A DNA stretch of 64,000 bases. Origin: Brachynemurus nebulosus (taxonomy: Eukaryota > Arthropoda > Insecta > Neuroptera > Myrmeleontidae). The position numbers and the translations under genes are program-made. Below are positions 14,197 to 24,835 of this stretch, in pieces. How positions within the stretch are numbered: the first letter of the stretch is position 1; every line of letters begins with the position of its first letter. The notes beneath the pieces are model-generated. The model worked only from the letters and a program-made list of their open reading frames with translations, was not told the origin of the DNA and ran no database searches. Where the stretch lies: contig JAPWDM010000001.1 of NCBI GenBank assembly GCA_035578155.1, positions 16,842,725-16,906,724 on the forward strand. Direction: 5' to 3'.

Positions 14197-14492
14197 TTAT
14201 CTTTTTATGTCCGATTTTACCCAAATGCATGACTGAATGTTATTCATATTGCAAATAAAGCACTGTCCAGATTCGCCCCACACATAGGAGCGAATCTAGA
14301 CACTATATAACCCCCCCCCCCCAAAAAAAAAAAATATTAAAAAAAATGCTGCAGTACCAATTCTGATATTTTTATTACTGCCCTATATCTCGTGATATTA
14401 AAGCATTTAAATAATTTTTTGAGAATTTTTTAGATAAACTAAACAATTTATTGCCAAAAAAATGAAAAAATCGTCCAAATTCGCGCCAACTG

Positions 14493-15594
14493 ACGGTAAC
14501 TAAATTTTTCATATTTGATTACTTTCATTACTAACTAAATTCAAAACAAAATCGATTCAGTTATCCTTGATTTTGTAGTGCATTTAGAGATTTAATAAAT
14601 CTTGGCACATTTAAATTTTTTTATTTTTATACCTATGGTAGGCAAGTAGGAAATTCTTGGAAGAAACAAAGAATAAAAGTTACTTACAATTACTTTTACG
14701 TTTTAGTTGAATTTTTTATACAACACTCTATATGCTCAACATTCACTACGCAATCATACGTCGTCTTAAACATGAAAAACTTGTATTCGGCGTGTTATGA
14801 AGTATGATTGGAATTTATGATGGTCGTATTTAGAAGCCGGCGAAATATATGAATGCATTATTCAATAATCATAAACTAGAAGGCTTTTCTATTTCTTTTT
14901 TTCCCGGTCTATAACTATATACGTATATATTTCAAAAGAGACGCATAAATAATAAAATAAAATTTATCTTGTGGAAAGAATTACATCTATAAAAGGTATA
15001 TCTATGCGCATATCATTGATATCGGAATGTATCAACTAAATGTATACTACCTAAGTGTGTGCGGTAATATTTATGAAACGATCATTATAAAGATGTGAAC
15101 GATAAGGATTGTTATAGGGTATAGTAATGGTAAATTATAAGGATCAGATATAGTTTGTAAATTTATTAGAACGTACATACAATAATTATCAACAGGTTTG
15201 CTTAAGTATATTAACAATTTTTTTTTTACAAAGATTGTTAATAATAATAGATATCTTGATATTGATTGTAAAAGGCGAGCGAATTATCCTTAAAAAAATG
15301 TTTAGAAATCGAAAAAGTGGCCAGGAGCGTTCTAGTGGCTGGTTTTGTTTTTTAATCGATGCAAAATTTAGAAACTCAAATAGTATCTTTTGATTAAATA
15401 CCGGCGTCAATGTTAAAAATTGGTTAATATAAATAATTTGATAAGCCTTCTTATAAATATTTAAGTTTACGTATTCATTCTGAAACATCATTTTGTCAAT
15501 AGTTTTCCCTTTTTCTAAAGAAATGGGTTAAATAATATTTTTCTATATCAATGGTATTTACAGTATGTTACTGATACAAAATTTATGTGTATAA
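14493..15594. other. Spacer, no gene seen
   Basis: A+T-rich. A short block at about 15305-15385 (GGAGCGTTCTAGTGGCTGGT) has a diverged counterpart at 28245-28315, pointing to an unclassified old repeat. The 100-codon reverse frame at 15189-15491 is not recognised. Confidence 0.4.
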
Positions 15595-15820
15595 CATACC
15601 GGGGTCGAATTTACCTCTCTGGAGACCCCGGGGCACTTCTAATATGATAGTCCCTGAATGCTTCATATGTGGAGGCCCGTTGCCGGTGAAAAGAGAAAAA
15701 AAATACCAAAAAGCCACCTTTTTTATTCTATTTCTTAATTTTGAAATTTTATTCGCTTTTGTGGAGGTCCCTATTGTGTGGGGGCCTCGGTCCACGTGCC
15801 CCTATGTAAATCCGGCTCTG
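15595..15820. mobile_element. GC-rich hAT-like MITE, degenerate
   Basis: The right end, reversed, reads CAGAGCCGGATTTACATAGG and the left end CATACCGGGGTCGAATTTAC. GGGGCC-type GC-rich blocks sit just inside both ends. CAGnGCCGGATTTA-type termini are common among hAT MITEs. No clear 8-bp duplication was found, so the borders are approximate. The two frames crossing it are not genes. Confidence 0.4.
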
Positions 15821-16122
15821 TAAGTTACCTATTATTTTTATTAATCCTACCTTTTATAATGACACCGGCATTTGATAAAAAAAATAGTATTGCAACTTTT
15901 TATTCCTTTTTCCTGAATCCGAATCCGAAATCAAAAAAGGTCAGGTTTTGCTGTACAAACTCAATACTGTTGGTAGATTTATCGTCTTTTATTGAAAAAC
16001 TCAAGATAACATCTTTCCGGTCTTAAGCTGTTTGAATACTTTTTGTTGATTTGAGGGAGATTTCCACCCCTCAGATGAGTATGGACAAAGCAGTTGAAGG
16101 ATGCTCTGTTCAGTACATTTCG

Positions 16123-16322
16123 ACTATTGACAGGGTCGTGGAGAGAAATAATGGGTCCCGGGAACAAAGTACATTTCTTTAAAAAAAATAAGTGACCAGA
16201 ACAAAAAAGCTCCTTTTCCAATGTCCCGGGCACCTACGGACCACTACGGGCTCCCTCTTCCAGCCCAGCCCTCGGGGCTCTAACTCTAGCTATCCCACCC
16301 TCTCGCCGGGCCTAACCATTGC
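16123..16322. mobile_element. GC-rich hAT-like MITE, 184 bp
   Basis: The left end (16131) is CAGGGTCGTGGAGAG and the right end, reversed, TAGGCCCGGCGAGAG. Flanks ACTATTGA and ACCATTGC agree at 6 of 8 positions, as expected of an old hAT target duplication. The same GGCCGTGGAGAGA..GGGTCCCG start occurs near 44840 and 53467 without a visible right end. The interior is unusually G+C-rich (CCCGGGCACCTACGG, GCCCTCGGGGCTC). Confidence 0.5.
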
Positions 16323-16936
16323 GCAGTGAAAACAAAAAAAAATGCTCTTCCACGGTTCGTTCACTATGTCTCCTTTCAATTCACAAAAGCTTGTAAACTA
16401 GCAGCTTTCGTGACGCAAATCTGTGTCCGGAAGGGTACAGACGGAGTGTAGAGGTTGGAGTGTAGTTAAAGGTTAATAATAAAGCCCGGTTCAGACTAGC
16501 CAGTAGTTTAGTCGAGTGGTTGAGTAATTTAGTACTCGCCCAGTTTGAACACATTCATTTTAGTCAAGTAAACTTGCTTGGTCCTGTAAGCGGTCGAGTT
16601 TAGTAAATAGAACTCTATTCTATTTTTATAGTCGAGTAGCCTTCCCCCACTCTATTTTTAGTCAACTCATACGCCAACTAAACACGTGTGGACAGAAATA
16701 CCTACACAAATTGTTTATACATAATTATTGTAGTTATTGTTATTTTTTTTTAGTTATTTGGGTTATTGTTTTATTTGTCAGTTTCGGTTTTTCGTAGAAA
16801 AAATGGAAAAAATTTAATAGAAATAAATATAATTGTATTTAATAATTTTAATTTAATCTTTTATAGATTTCTTATTGAAATGATAACAAATTAATTAATT
16901 AATTAATTAAAATAGCAAGATGGTCAGAAGGCACCA

Positions 16937-17195
16937 TTCTTAAACAGGGCCGGACCTACCGTAAGTGGCGCCCGAGGCACGGTGCAGAAATCGGTGCCCC
17001 TGTTTTTCCGTAAAATGATAAAAGAAATATTTCTTTTTAAGTTTTTTCCCTACAAAAGCAAGTGGCGAGCAAAAAAAAAAAAAACGTTAAATTCAACAGT
17101 TTGGCGGCCCCGAATTTGCCGTTTTAGCGCCCTCAAAAACTTGGCGCCCAGAGTACGTGCCCCCGCTGCCCCCTAGATCCGGCCCTGCTGTTAAA
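16937..17195. mobile_element. hAT-like MITE, 243 bp, nested
   Basis: Ends CAGGGCCGGACCTA (16945) and, reversed, CAGGGCCGGATCTA (17187). Flanking octamers TTCTTAAA and CTGTTAAA agree at 6 of 8 positions. The interior is rich in GGCGCCC and GGCCCC blocks, in sharp contrast to its host sequence. Such CAGGGCCGGA MITEs are widespread hAT derivatives. Not coding. Confidence 0.72.
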
Positions 17196-17666
17196 TTCGT
17201 TACACTTTGGAAGCGAATCATAACTCCGCGGGCTGCATCTAAATTGTGTGTTCCCATATATTATGTAATTTTTTTAATACAATTGGTTTTAACTACCTTG
17301 ATCATTATAAAATAAATATATTTTGTATAAGTGTGATGAATCTCGCGGGGCAAAAAAAGTTCAAGGAGGGCCGCGAGTTGGCCATTCCTGTGTTAAATAC
17401 AAATAAATGTCTGTGGGATGTGAGAAATGAAAATTACAAAAATAAACAAATTTAGCAGCGTACTTGAAATTGCAAGAAACGATGGGAATAGAAGGTTTTG
17501 TTCAAAAAGAAATCGTAAAAAAAATTAAAAATATAAGATCGACATATTCTCAGGAAAGATAGAAAATTAAGGTCTCGAGCACTCGACTTGATACTAATCG
17601 ACTAAACTAAATACTAGCTGTATGTGAAGCATTGTTTTGACTCGCAGTATTTTAACAAACTACTAA

Positions 17667-18426
17667 ATTACTTGCAGAGTTGTGCGTGTAATTTACTTCA
17701 GGTAAATTACACAGTTTTTTACATGTAAAAAACTCTGAAATTTACATATACTTGTTTTGTTAAAAAAAAACGTAAAAAATATAAAAAAACTAAATTTCTT
17801 AAATTTAATAGATGTAAGCGTTACTAATGGTATTCCATATTTGCTATATTTGCAAAGTAAAATTTAATAATTAATTTGAAAATTAAAAACATAAATGGAT
17901 ACAAACAGGAAAAAGAAAGGTTAGTTTTGACAGAATAGTTTATTTAAGAATTTAATATTAAAGAGATTTTTATTTATTTAGTTGAATTTTATTAAAGGCA
18001 TCAATCATTTTCATCATCAGTATCATCACTATGATCACTATGATCACTATCATCAGTGATTTTATTGTTATTATAATTTAAAGAGAGATAAACATATAGT
18101 AGTTTTTTGATCTGTCAAAACTGAATTTGTTAATTTGGAAATTTAAAGCTCCGTAGTCAGTTGTGGATAGCCTTCCACCAGCAGAAAATCATTTTTGTGT
18201 GGACATTTTGTTTACACGTTTTTTCATGTGAACTTATAAACAAGTAATAACGGTCAAAATAAATTACTTGTCAGTGAAATGACAAATGATTTAAGTATTT
18301 CACATTTTTTGCAATTTTCTACAATTGTTTACGGTTTTTTACAGTTTTTTACATATTTTACAATTTTTTACATAAAAATGTAAAAAACTGGTTTTTTACA
18401 TCACATGGCACAATTTTGATTACTTG
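17667..18426. mobile_element. hAT-like MITE, 744 bp, exact ATTACTTG duplication
   Basis: ATTACTTG stands directly outside both ends (17667-17674 and 18419-18426). The left end CAGAGTTGTGC matches the reversed right end CAAAATTGTGC at 9 of 11 bases. Subterminal zones are dense in GTTTTTTAC and GTAAAAAAC on both strands. The interior holds an ATC/ATG-rich simple tract. It is inserted in the 2.0-kb GGTTCAGAC element. Confidence 0.75.
18001..18064 (-). repeat. ATCACT-type simple tract; acidic frame on reverse strand
   Basis: Imperfect repeats of ATGATCACT/ATCATC. Read on the reverse strand it gives about 19 codons rich in D, S and H (ITDDSDHSDHSDDTDDEND) before a stop. This could be the acidic tail of a lost transposase or simply a translated microsatellite; stops occur just upstream. 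Confidence 0.4.
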
Positions 18427-18502
18427 CCCTGCATGAACAGTATGTCCATTTGACTAAATTACTATACTCTACTAAACTACTAGCTGCGTCTGAACCAGGT
18501 TT

Positions 18503-19290
18503 AACAGCGAGTGCACTTATTTATTATATTAATTACAGCTTGCAAATGATTTTGATATTATATTCCTAAATGATTTATATACCTTGGAAAATTAACTTAC
18601 AAGTATAAAAAAGTGTAAAAATATTTATCAAACAGAACAAAATGTATTGTTAATGTACATTATAGCAATTTTAAATTGTAAAAATAAAGCTTTCAACTAC
18701 TTACTTCAATATCCAGTTATCATTTGAATAAAATAACCGCCTCTGTCTTCATTTCGTATGACAAAAGTAATGTCACTGTTCTTATAATTTAATATTAATA
18801 TAATATACTTATCTGTATAATATGTAATATTTATTTATAGTTATTGTTCGCTGGTGAAACATACAATTCAAGTTCAATAGCGCTATCCATTACATAAATT
18901 GTTTTATCATTTTACTTTATGAATATGCATAAAAGAGAAAATATTACATATACCTATATTATTTATCAGTATCTGTATATTCTTATATACATAATATTGT
19001 GTATTGTATATAGGTATATTCAATATATTTCCAATTATAAAAGTTATGTTATGTCATAATATGTCTGCTTCGGCTTTTTTTCCTTTTTTTTGAAGTGCTT
19101 GTCATTTTGTTTTCTTCGTCCGTTTCACAAATTTGAAATATGTCGAGACGCGAGACATGTTTAATACCTCTGTTTTATATTCATTCATAAAATATATTGT
19201 ACAATTATTTTAACTATTATAAAAACATTTCTAAACTATTTATTTATTGAGACAATGGCGGTGTGTTATAATCGTATATCAATCTATACT
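18503..19290. other. Spacer, no feature seen
   Basis: A+T-rich DNA with no gene, TIR pair or RNA that I can support. Confidence 0.45.
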
Positions 19291-20045
19291 ACACGGAGAG
19301 AAAAATTATATAATTTTTGTAGATAAAATTTTAGAAAAATTACCATGCTCTCTTATAATGCGTGCGCGATCGACAACCAAAATAAAAAATATGTGCTAGC
19401 ATGGTAAAATTTAATGTGCTAACACAACTTTTATCACACTCTTATGCACATATGTTATAGTTTAATTCTTGTTGTCGTATTCTTTCATTTGCGCATCTGA
19501 CCCGCAACCTTATGTTGCTTGGGCGGTACCTGTAAAAACTTCGAACCTGTAAGAACTTTATGATGCATACAAAAATGATTGCCAACAATATATTCTAATA
19601 CTAAAGATAGTGAAGTAACAAAATGATGAATTAAACGGTGACATCCCCGTCCTCTAACACAATGTAATGAATACTGCTTTCTGCTAAGCTTGTAAGACAG
19701 TCTAATGGATCAAGGTGCTTGGTCCGACCCGTCCGACCAAGTTGGTCGTCCAAACCTATGGTTGGCTATGTGACTTGCTATGAGTGAGGTACATTTCAAC
19801 AGCGTTCACAACACACACAACCTTCTTTCTCTTTTTTATGTCACCGAAGGATGACATCCTTCCTTCGGTGATATTATAACACAGGTCTGTTATCAAAAAT
19901 TTGAGAGAGGTGGCAATCGGTAATAATAATAATAAAATATAAAAAATAATTAATGAGTTGCACATGCATGTACTAATAAATGCAAGAGGGGGATGTATTT
20001 TCACTGTGCTTAAAAAATAAAAAAACCAGCCAAAAATCATAAATT
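19290..20045 (-). mobile_element. ACACGGAGAG family, truncated copy
   Basis: It starts TACACGGAGAGAAAAATTAT and matches, in reverse, the right half of the complete copy at 39311-40159 (CATGCTCTCTTATAATGCGT, GACCCGCAACCTTATGTTG, GGTGCTTGGTCCGACC). Its far part contains a hairpin TCACCGAAGG..CCTTCGGTGA (about 19843-19871) and an ATGCAAGAGGGGGATGTATT block shared with the copy at 27058. The second TIR is missing. The 94-codon reverse frame at 19756-20040 lies within and is not recognised. Confidence 0.65.
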
Positions 20046-20348
20046 AACACTTTCACCATTATATGTGAAAAATACATAAAGAAATGACTACAGCAATTTT
20101 GCGTTTTCATAAAAGAAAGCTATTTTTTTTTTTTTTACAAACAAATATATTGTGCTCTTGTTTATTTTTTGTTGCATATTATCTTTATGAATTGTGCAGT
20201 CGCCTTGTACATTGTATCTTTTATCCTTCTAATATAGATCAATTGTATATATAATCTATCTCGCTTGTTTTCATTATTATTAATATGATTATTAACATGC
20301 AGACTGTGCAACGTAATGAAAAAAAAAATATTACTTATACATATCGAT
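20046..20348. other. Spacer, no feature seen
   Basis: Short A+T-rich spacer between two transposon-derived segments; nothing recognised. Confidence 0.4.
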
Positions 20349-20569
20349 CGTGTTCCATTTAGAAATCCCAAACAACACTTACTAGTGCATTTGATGTTTC
20401 ACAAAAAAAACTACTTTTTTAAAAAATTTTATTGCAATACTAACATTTTAAATGCTTTTAAATGCAATTAAAAGGTTAGTCTAGCATAAAATTTAAAAAA
20501 ATTAGTTTTTTGTAAAAAAACAAATGCATTGTGTTACACAGTGTCGTTGTGTGTCCTTAATGGAACACG
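20349..20569. mobile_element. Harbinger-like MITE, 221 bp
   Basis: Left end CGTGTTCCATTTAGAAATCC and reversed right end CGTGTTCCATTAAGGACACA are similar at the terminus, and a second inverted match (GTGCATTTG / CAAATGCAT) lies further in. TGTTCC-type termini are common in PIF/Harbinger elements. The target duplication was not resolved. No coding content. Confidence 0.55.
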
Positions 20570-21149
20570 GCCATAGTATAACTAGGCAAAGAAACACCGT
20601 ATGTGCAGATAACTCGGATTACAGTAAAATGGGACACATTTTACTGTATATTAAAATTAACGTTTTGAAGAAATTTAATTAAATTGAAATATTTTTATTA
20701 AAAATTAATGCGAGAATGTAACAATACTTACCTAATTAAACAGAATTTCTACAGTGTAAAAAAAATGGATTTGCAGTCAAACTCTTCACGGGTTTGATGA
20801 AATACGTTTAAACAGAATTAATATCGGTTCGTTTAAAAACAAATTAATAATTAATAATATTCCATTTAAGGTTTTTAAGAAAGTGGAGGGGGAAGGTTAG
20901 GTTGGCTATATTGTCCTATGTTAAATACATAGGATACCGTAATGGTTGCCAACTTTAAATAAATGAAACTTATGCCGTTAAAACTTATGAAATTATGTTT
21001 TTTTTTTGTTAAAAGAAATACAGTTATTAATAATGATATTTCAAATTTGATTGTTTCCAATACTTTTTATAATCTAAAATATTTTTAATGTATTTAAAAC
21101 AATGCACAATATGATGTGTAAAGTACGGCAACAGTGTAAAGTTTTAATA
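20570..21149. other. Spacer, no feature seen
   Basis: A+T-rich; the reverse frame at 20875-21060 is not recognised and has no support. Confidence 0.4.
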
Positions 21150-21539
21150 GTTTTTCCCACAGAATATTACAGAACGAACGCTAGTATCTCTATACTACTG
21201 AAACCAGAGTAACGACAAAGGATAGAAAATATCCCACCAATATGTTATATACAGTGATGGGCGCGTAAACTGCTTACAGTGTTTACAAGCATAGTTTACA
21301 CGTAAACACGACTTCTGTTTACAACATATTTTTTGGATGTAAATATGTAAACAGCGCAAACAACGTAAACAGGTTAAAAATTAAATTGTAAATTGTAATA
21401 ATAAAAGAATTACATTACTTAATAAGCAAAACCCAAAAATGTGTTTTATAACTTCATATTTATTTTTCACAACTTCGTATTTATTAACAAATTCAAAATT
21501 CAATTGAACAAAATATGAACTGAAAAATGAAAATTTTAA

Positions 21540-21650
21540 TATCAGATTTTTTTCTAACCTATGCACTTTTAATCTTTGGATGGCCACATTGGACAAAGTT
21601 TTTTTTACAAATTAAACACAAAGCACTATATTTTCTCCCTTCTTTTTTTA
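21540..21650 (-). pseudogene. hAT transposase BED zinc-finger fragment, frameshifted
   Basis: On the reverse strand one frame gives YSALCLICKK, including the CxxC pair, and after a frame change the next gives SNVAIQRLKVHRLEK. In many hAT transposases a BED-type finger has the form C-L-I-C-x(n)-L-S-N..K-V-H/K-R-H-L. Both pieces are in the expected order and spacing, separated by a small indel. The catalytic RNase H-like core is absent. The role in an intact element would be DNA binding at the ends. It is clearly non-functional here. Confidence 0.5.
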
Positions 21651-21662
21651 ATTGAAAATTTA

Positions 21663-21668
<6 letters not shown>

Positions 21669-21749
<81 letters not shown>
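21669..21749. repeat. (TA)n microsatellite, about 81 bp
   Basis: Uninterrupted TA dinucleotides within the hAT at 21252-21929; source of poly(IY) frames on both strands. Confidence 0.95.
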
Positions 21750-21751
<2 letters not shown>

Positions 21752-22178
21752 CTTTTGGGAACTGCCATTTTTTACTTTATTTTTAAAGTTTTAAATTTAA
21801 ATTACGTGTAATTTATGACTCTTTACGTGTTTACCGTGTTGACTTTACTTTACGGTTGTTTACTCTGTTTACATCTCTTTACAAGGTAAACGTAAACACC
21901 GACTGTTTACACGTAAACGCCCATCACTGGCTATATATGTGTACGCGAAATTGTATGTGTTAGTGCGATGGATGGTTGTGTGTATGGGTGTCTTGCATAC
22001 GCATATACATAACATGCATGTAGCACGCATCATGCACGTATACCGTGTGAACATGACGGCAACAATATGACAACGATTGAAACACACCCATTGGTAGCTA
22101 CTAAGTGAATGACAACATAGTTCTGCAAAATGCACATAAGTACCCATAAGTGATTGCAGAAAAGAGATAGTTGTATTC

Positions 22179-23030
22179 CTTCCAGTCACAGATGAGACAG
22201 ATCAAGCCTATGTATAAAAAAGTGAAATCTTAAAGTTGCAGTAACTAGCAATTTACACCATTACTGTTTTAGTCTGTTACTGACTGCCGTGGTGTTCACG
22301 TCAAAATAAAAATCATGTTTTTTTAATCAACTCGTGAAATTTAAACAGAAAAAAAATATGAAGTGTGTCTCTATTGAATAAAGAATTTCTCAAAATAAAG
22401 GGATATCTTTCTTAAAATAAATAAATTTATTTTTAATTGTTGACTGGTGGTAACTTACGGTGGCCATCATAGTATATAGTATGCGAACTGCATATGAAGG
22501 GCCAGGGAGAAAAAGGGGTTAAGTCACTGTAATCAATTTTTTCAGGAGATCAATAAAACTTAAAGAAACGTTATAAACATTGTGTTGTTTATTTGAGAAA
22601 CAGCTGTAAGCCAAGTCAGCAACAGTACACAAAAGTTGTGGACTTGACTCCTTATTCCCTCTACGCGCTCGTTTGACCCCTTGTTCCCTCTACGCGCTCG
22701 ACTTGACCCCTTGTTCCCTCTTTGCCTCTAGTTGCGAACGGGTTTTTTTAGGTGACTTGACCCGTTTTTCCAATAAATTGTTATAACACGTGATAATACT
22801 CTTGAAGAACTACAACAATCAATCAATAACTCATTTTTCAAAAAAATGTGACTTGCTCCCTTTTTCCCTTCGACCCGTCATATATAATCATCAAAATATA
22901 TTACTAACACATTGGTATATTCGTGTCCATACATCGTGTGTTGTGATTGTAAGGGTGCTGTATTACGTCACTCATCGATTACAGCGGGCACAATTTGGTA
23001 GACATTCTAGTTTGACCCCTTGCGTCTAGT
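22179..23030. mobile_element. hAT-like element (family Z), nested in family Y
   Basis: It runs from CACAGATGAGACAGATCAAG (22187) to GTTTGACCCCTTG (23022); flanks CTTCCAGT and CGTCTAGT agree at 6 of 8. An inverted relative with an exact 8-bp duplication lies at 41407-41880, and the compact family-Y copy at 32410-32782 reads straight through the insertion point. It contains a further insert at 22496-22878. Confidence 0.72.
22491..22883. mobile_element. 383-bp insert with CATAT duplication and 30-bp internal repeats
   Basis: CATAT occurs at both borders (22491-22495 and 22879-22883). The left end GGGAGAAAAAGGGGTTAAGT resembles the reversed right end GAAGGGAAAAAGGGAGCAAG, both continuing to a shared GTCAC. 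Relative 41407-41880 lacks this insert. Inside, three direct units of about 30 bp, built on TTGACCCCTTGTTCCCTCTA followed by CGCGCTCG, occupy 22642-22730. Confidence 0.6.
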
Positions 23031-23046
23031 GTTCTATGGTTTTTGA

Positions 23047-24170
23047 ATGTTGATGTTGAACTGAATGTCAACCTAACCAAAAAGTTTAAATAATTTATTA
23101 CAGTTTGTTAATGAAATTTCGTCGTTAGTGAAATTTAAATAGTTTAGTTTCTCAACAACGATGCTCCAAAAAAATCAAAATTACAAAATAATAATGACAG
23201 TGAATTTAAAAGTTTTTAAAAGTTCGGACATTATGAAAAAAAATACAAAATAATAATGACAGTGACTTTTAAAAGTTTTTAAAAGTTCGGACATTATGAA
23301 AAAAATAGCAAAAAAGTCAATTACATACGATATTATAAAGCAAAATTAATAACAAAATTCGTGTCACTCAAAATAAAGGAATATATACTAAATGTGTTAG
23401 AAAATGAAATAAAGAAAATGTGTTATACATATCTTAAATTTTTAAAGAATAACAATAATTTTAACTTAAAAGAAAAATATTAAGATTAATAATTTTATAA
23501 AAGTGTATAAACATATAAGTATATATTTTATAAAGTGTATATTTTATAAAAGTGTAATACTATGTTCAAATTGTGCGCGCCATCATCGCTTCTTTGTCAC
23601 AGAGCAATATTGCCATATTTACTGCGGCTAATTACAATGTTCAATAACTTTAATATTAATATTACTTATATAAAGATTTTTATCTCAGAAACAAAGAACA
23701 AGACTGTTTTGAAACTTGGTGCAGGTATTCATAAACCTGTGATAATTGCTATGCATATTTTTTGTAAAACGAACATTTCTGACTGTCAAGATACAGCTTT
23801 TTATATAAATGTGTGTTAACCTATGTGAAAGTGTAACTTCCAAGATTTTTTACTCGCTAACTAAGAACAAGATCGACTTCAAAATTCGACAGGACATTCT
23901 TTATTATTTCAATAATAAATTGTCAAATTTTTAAGAAGCTGTCATTAAAATTTTTTTGCCTCTTAAATTTCTTATCAACCTTAAAAACAGTGTGCAAAAA
24001 TATGATATCGAAAATTATCTGTTTTTCGTTATTACATGTTTAATTTTCTTTTTTATTAGAACAAATATCTTTCTAGTGATTTTATTAAAGAAATGATTCC
24101 CATCGTCGGTCGAAGAATAGATTTTGTACAGCACTGGGTAGCGAATTTCTACCTAAAAACAATAAAACCT
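23047..24170. other. Spacer with a 66-bp tandem duplication
   Basis: Two adjacent copies of a 66-bp unit (about 23180-23310) share ACAAAATAATAATGACAGTG and AAAAGTTCGGACATTATGAA. Otherwise A+T-rich; the forward frame at 23562-23819 matches nothing I know. Confidence 0.5.
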
Positions 24171-24663
24171 CATCCCAGTAGGGATGTCGTTTTTTAATCG
24201 ATAAATCGAGAAATCGATTAATCGGAAGTATGGAAACCGATTTTTAATCGATTATTGATTTTGAGATCGATTCACACATCGATTTTTATTTTATGGAAAT
24301 CGCGAAACGATTTTTTTTTCAAAACATAAATTGCTTTTTTATTTTATTTATACGTTGCTATTTATTTATTAATTTATATTTATTATCGGTACCTATTACG
24401 ATTATTAAATTTTAAGCATCAAACGCATCAAATGCATATAATCAGTTGTCTATGCATTTCAAATCAAATTGCTGACAACTGTACCATATACAAAACAATA
24501 AAGTTTATGCGGGAAATTTAAAGCAAAAAAAAAAAACTTTCATATTTTTTTTTATCCCTTAATCTATAAAAAAAACTTTGTATGTTATTAAATAAAAACT
24601 TCTCAACATTTAGTACAATTTAGATAATATTTATACAATTCTAGAGAAAGCAACGACAACTGC

Positions 24664-24810
24664 AAATGAGTCATTCTCATAAATGTATCTCTTAGACAGA
24701 CTCGTAATATAGCTATCTCTCAGAATATCTACTATCTAATATATTGAAAAAGGATAGTAGAAATTATATCTTTTATATGTGACAAAACTTTATTTTTGAA
24801 ATGAGTCATT
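24664..24810. mobile_element. AAATGAGTCATT MITE, copy 1
   Basis: Bounded by AAATGAGTCATT at both ends; the interior (CTATCTAATATATTGAAAA, TCTTTTATATGTGACAAAAC) is found reversed at 36857-37007. About 147 bp, non-coding, nested in the hAT at 24179-25650. Confidence 0.7.
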
Positions 24811-24835
24811 TTCTTTATATATATGAATTTGACTA

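Larger units (their letters stand above)
13186..14492 (+). mobile_element. Pogo-like relic with repeated GAATCTAGAC termini
   Basis: The left end CAGTTGGGACGAATCTAGAC is matched by the right end, reversed, CAGTTGGCGCGAATTTGGAC (ending 14492). The left end continues as three 19-bp direct units GGGACGAATCTAGACAGTA (13191-13247), and two further GCGAATCTAGAC / GTCCAGATTCGC copies lie at 14263-14279 and 14287-14302. Repeated subterminal motifs are typical of transposase-binding sites. The interior holds a TA/GA microsatellite, a family B scrap and a psq-type helix-turn-helix fragment. The expected TA duplication is not seen at these ends, so the exact border is uncertain. Confidence 0.6.
16481..18502. 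mobile_element. 2.0-kb TIR element with GGTTCAGAC ends
   Basis: The left end AAAGCCCGGTTCAGACTAGC pairs with the reversed right end AAACCTGGTTCAGACGCAGC. Both subterminal regions repeat TAGTTTAGT, AGTCGAGT and GAGTAATTTAGT-like motifs on either strand (16505-16670; 17580-17665; 18450-18485), which is typical of transposase-binding arrays. Two hAT MITEs are nested inside (16945-17187 and 17675-18418), so the unpacked element is about 1.0 kb. No transposase is visible. Superfamily is uncertain; hAT is possible. Confidence 0.62.
21244..21937 (-). mobile_element. hAT-like element with BED-finger relic
   Basis: TIRs CAGTGATGGGCGCGTAAAC (21252) and, reversed, CAGTGATGGGCGTTTAC (21929) are classic hAT ends. 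Target duplication GTTATATA / GCTATATA, 7 of 8. Subterminal zones repeat GTAAAC and GTTTAC many times. A (TA)n tract lies at 21669-21749. The reverse strand around 21540-21650 encodes a decayed zinc-finger segment. The empty site is visible in the relative at 32410-32782, where GTTATATATGTATG is uninterrupted in reverse orientation. Confidence 0.83.
21150..23046. mobile_element. hAT-like element (family Y), enlarged by nested insertions
   Basis: Ends are CACAGAATATTACAG (21158) and, reversed, CATAGAACACTAG (23038). Flanks GTTTTTCC and GTTTTTGA agree at 6 of 8 bases. A compact 373-bp relative lies inverted at 32410-32782. Comparison with it shows that this copy received a hAT at 21252-21929 and another hAT-like element at 22187-23022; the compact copy has the empty site at both places. 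Shared sequence includes TTAGTGCGATGGATGGTTG and GAATGACAACATAGTTCTG. No transposase of its own is visible. Confidence 0.78.

Noticed and set aside
18001..18064. Acidic peptide from the ATC tract as a transposase tail
   Set aside because: Stops lie directly upstream in the frame and the sequence is a simple repeat; noted only as a possibility.
22642..22730. Three 30-bp direct repeats as a possible CRISPR-like array
   Set aside because: The units are contiguous without spacers, there are no cas genes, and the context is a eukaryotic transposon insert.
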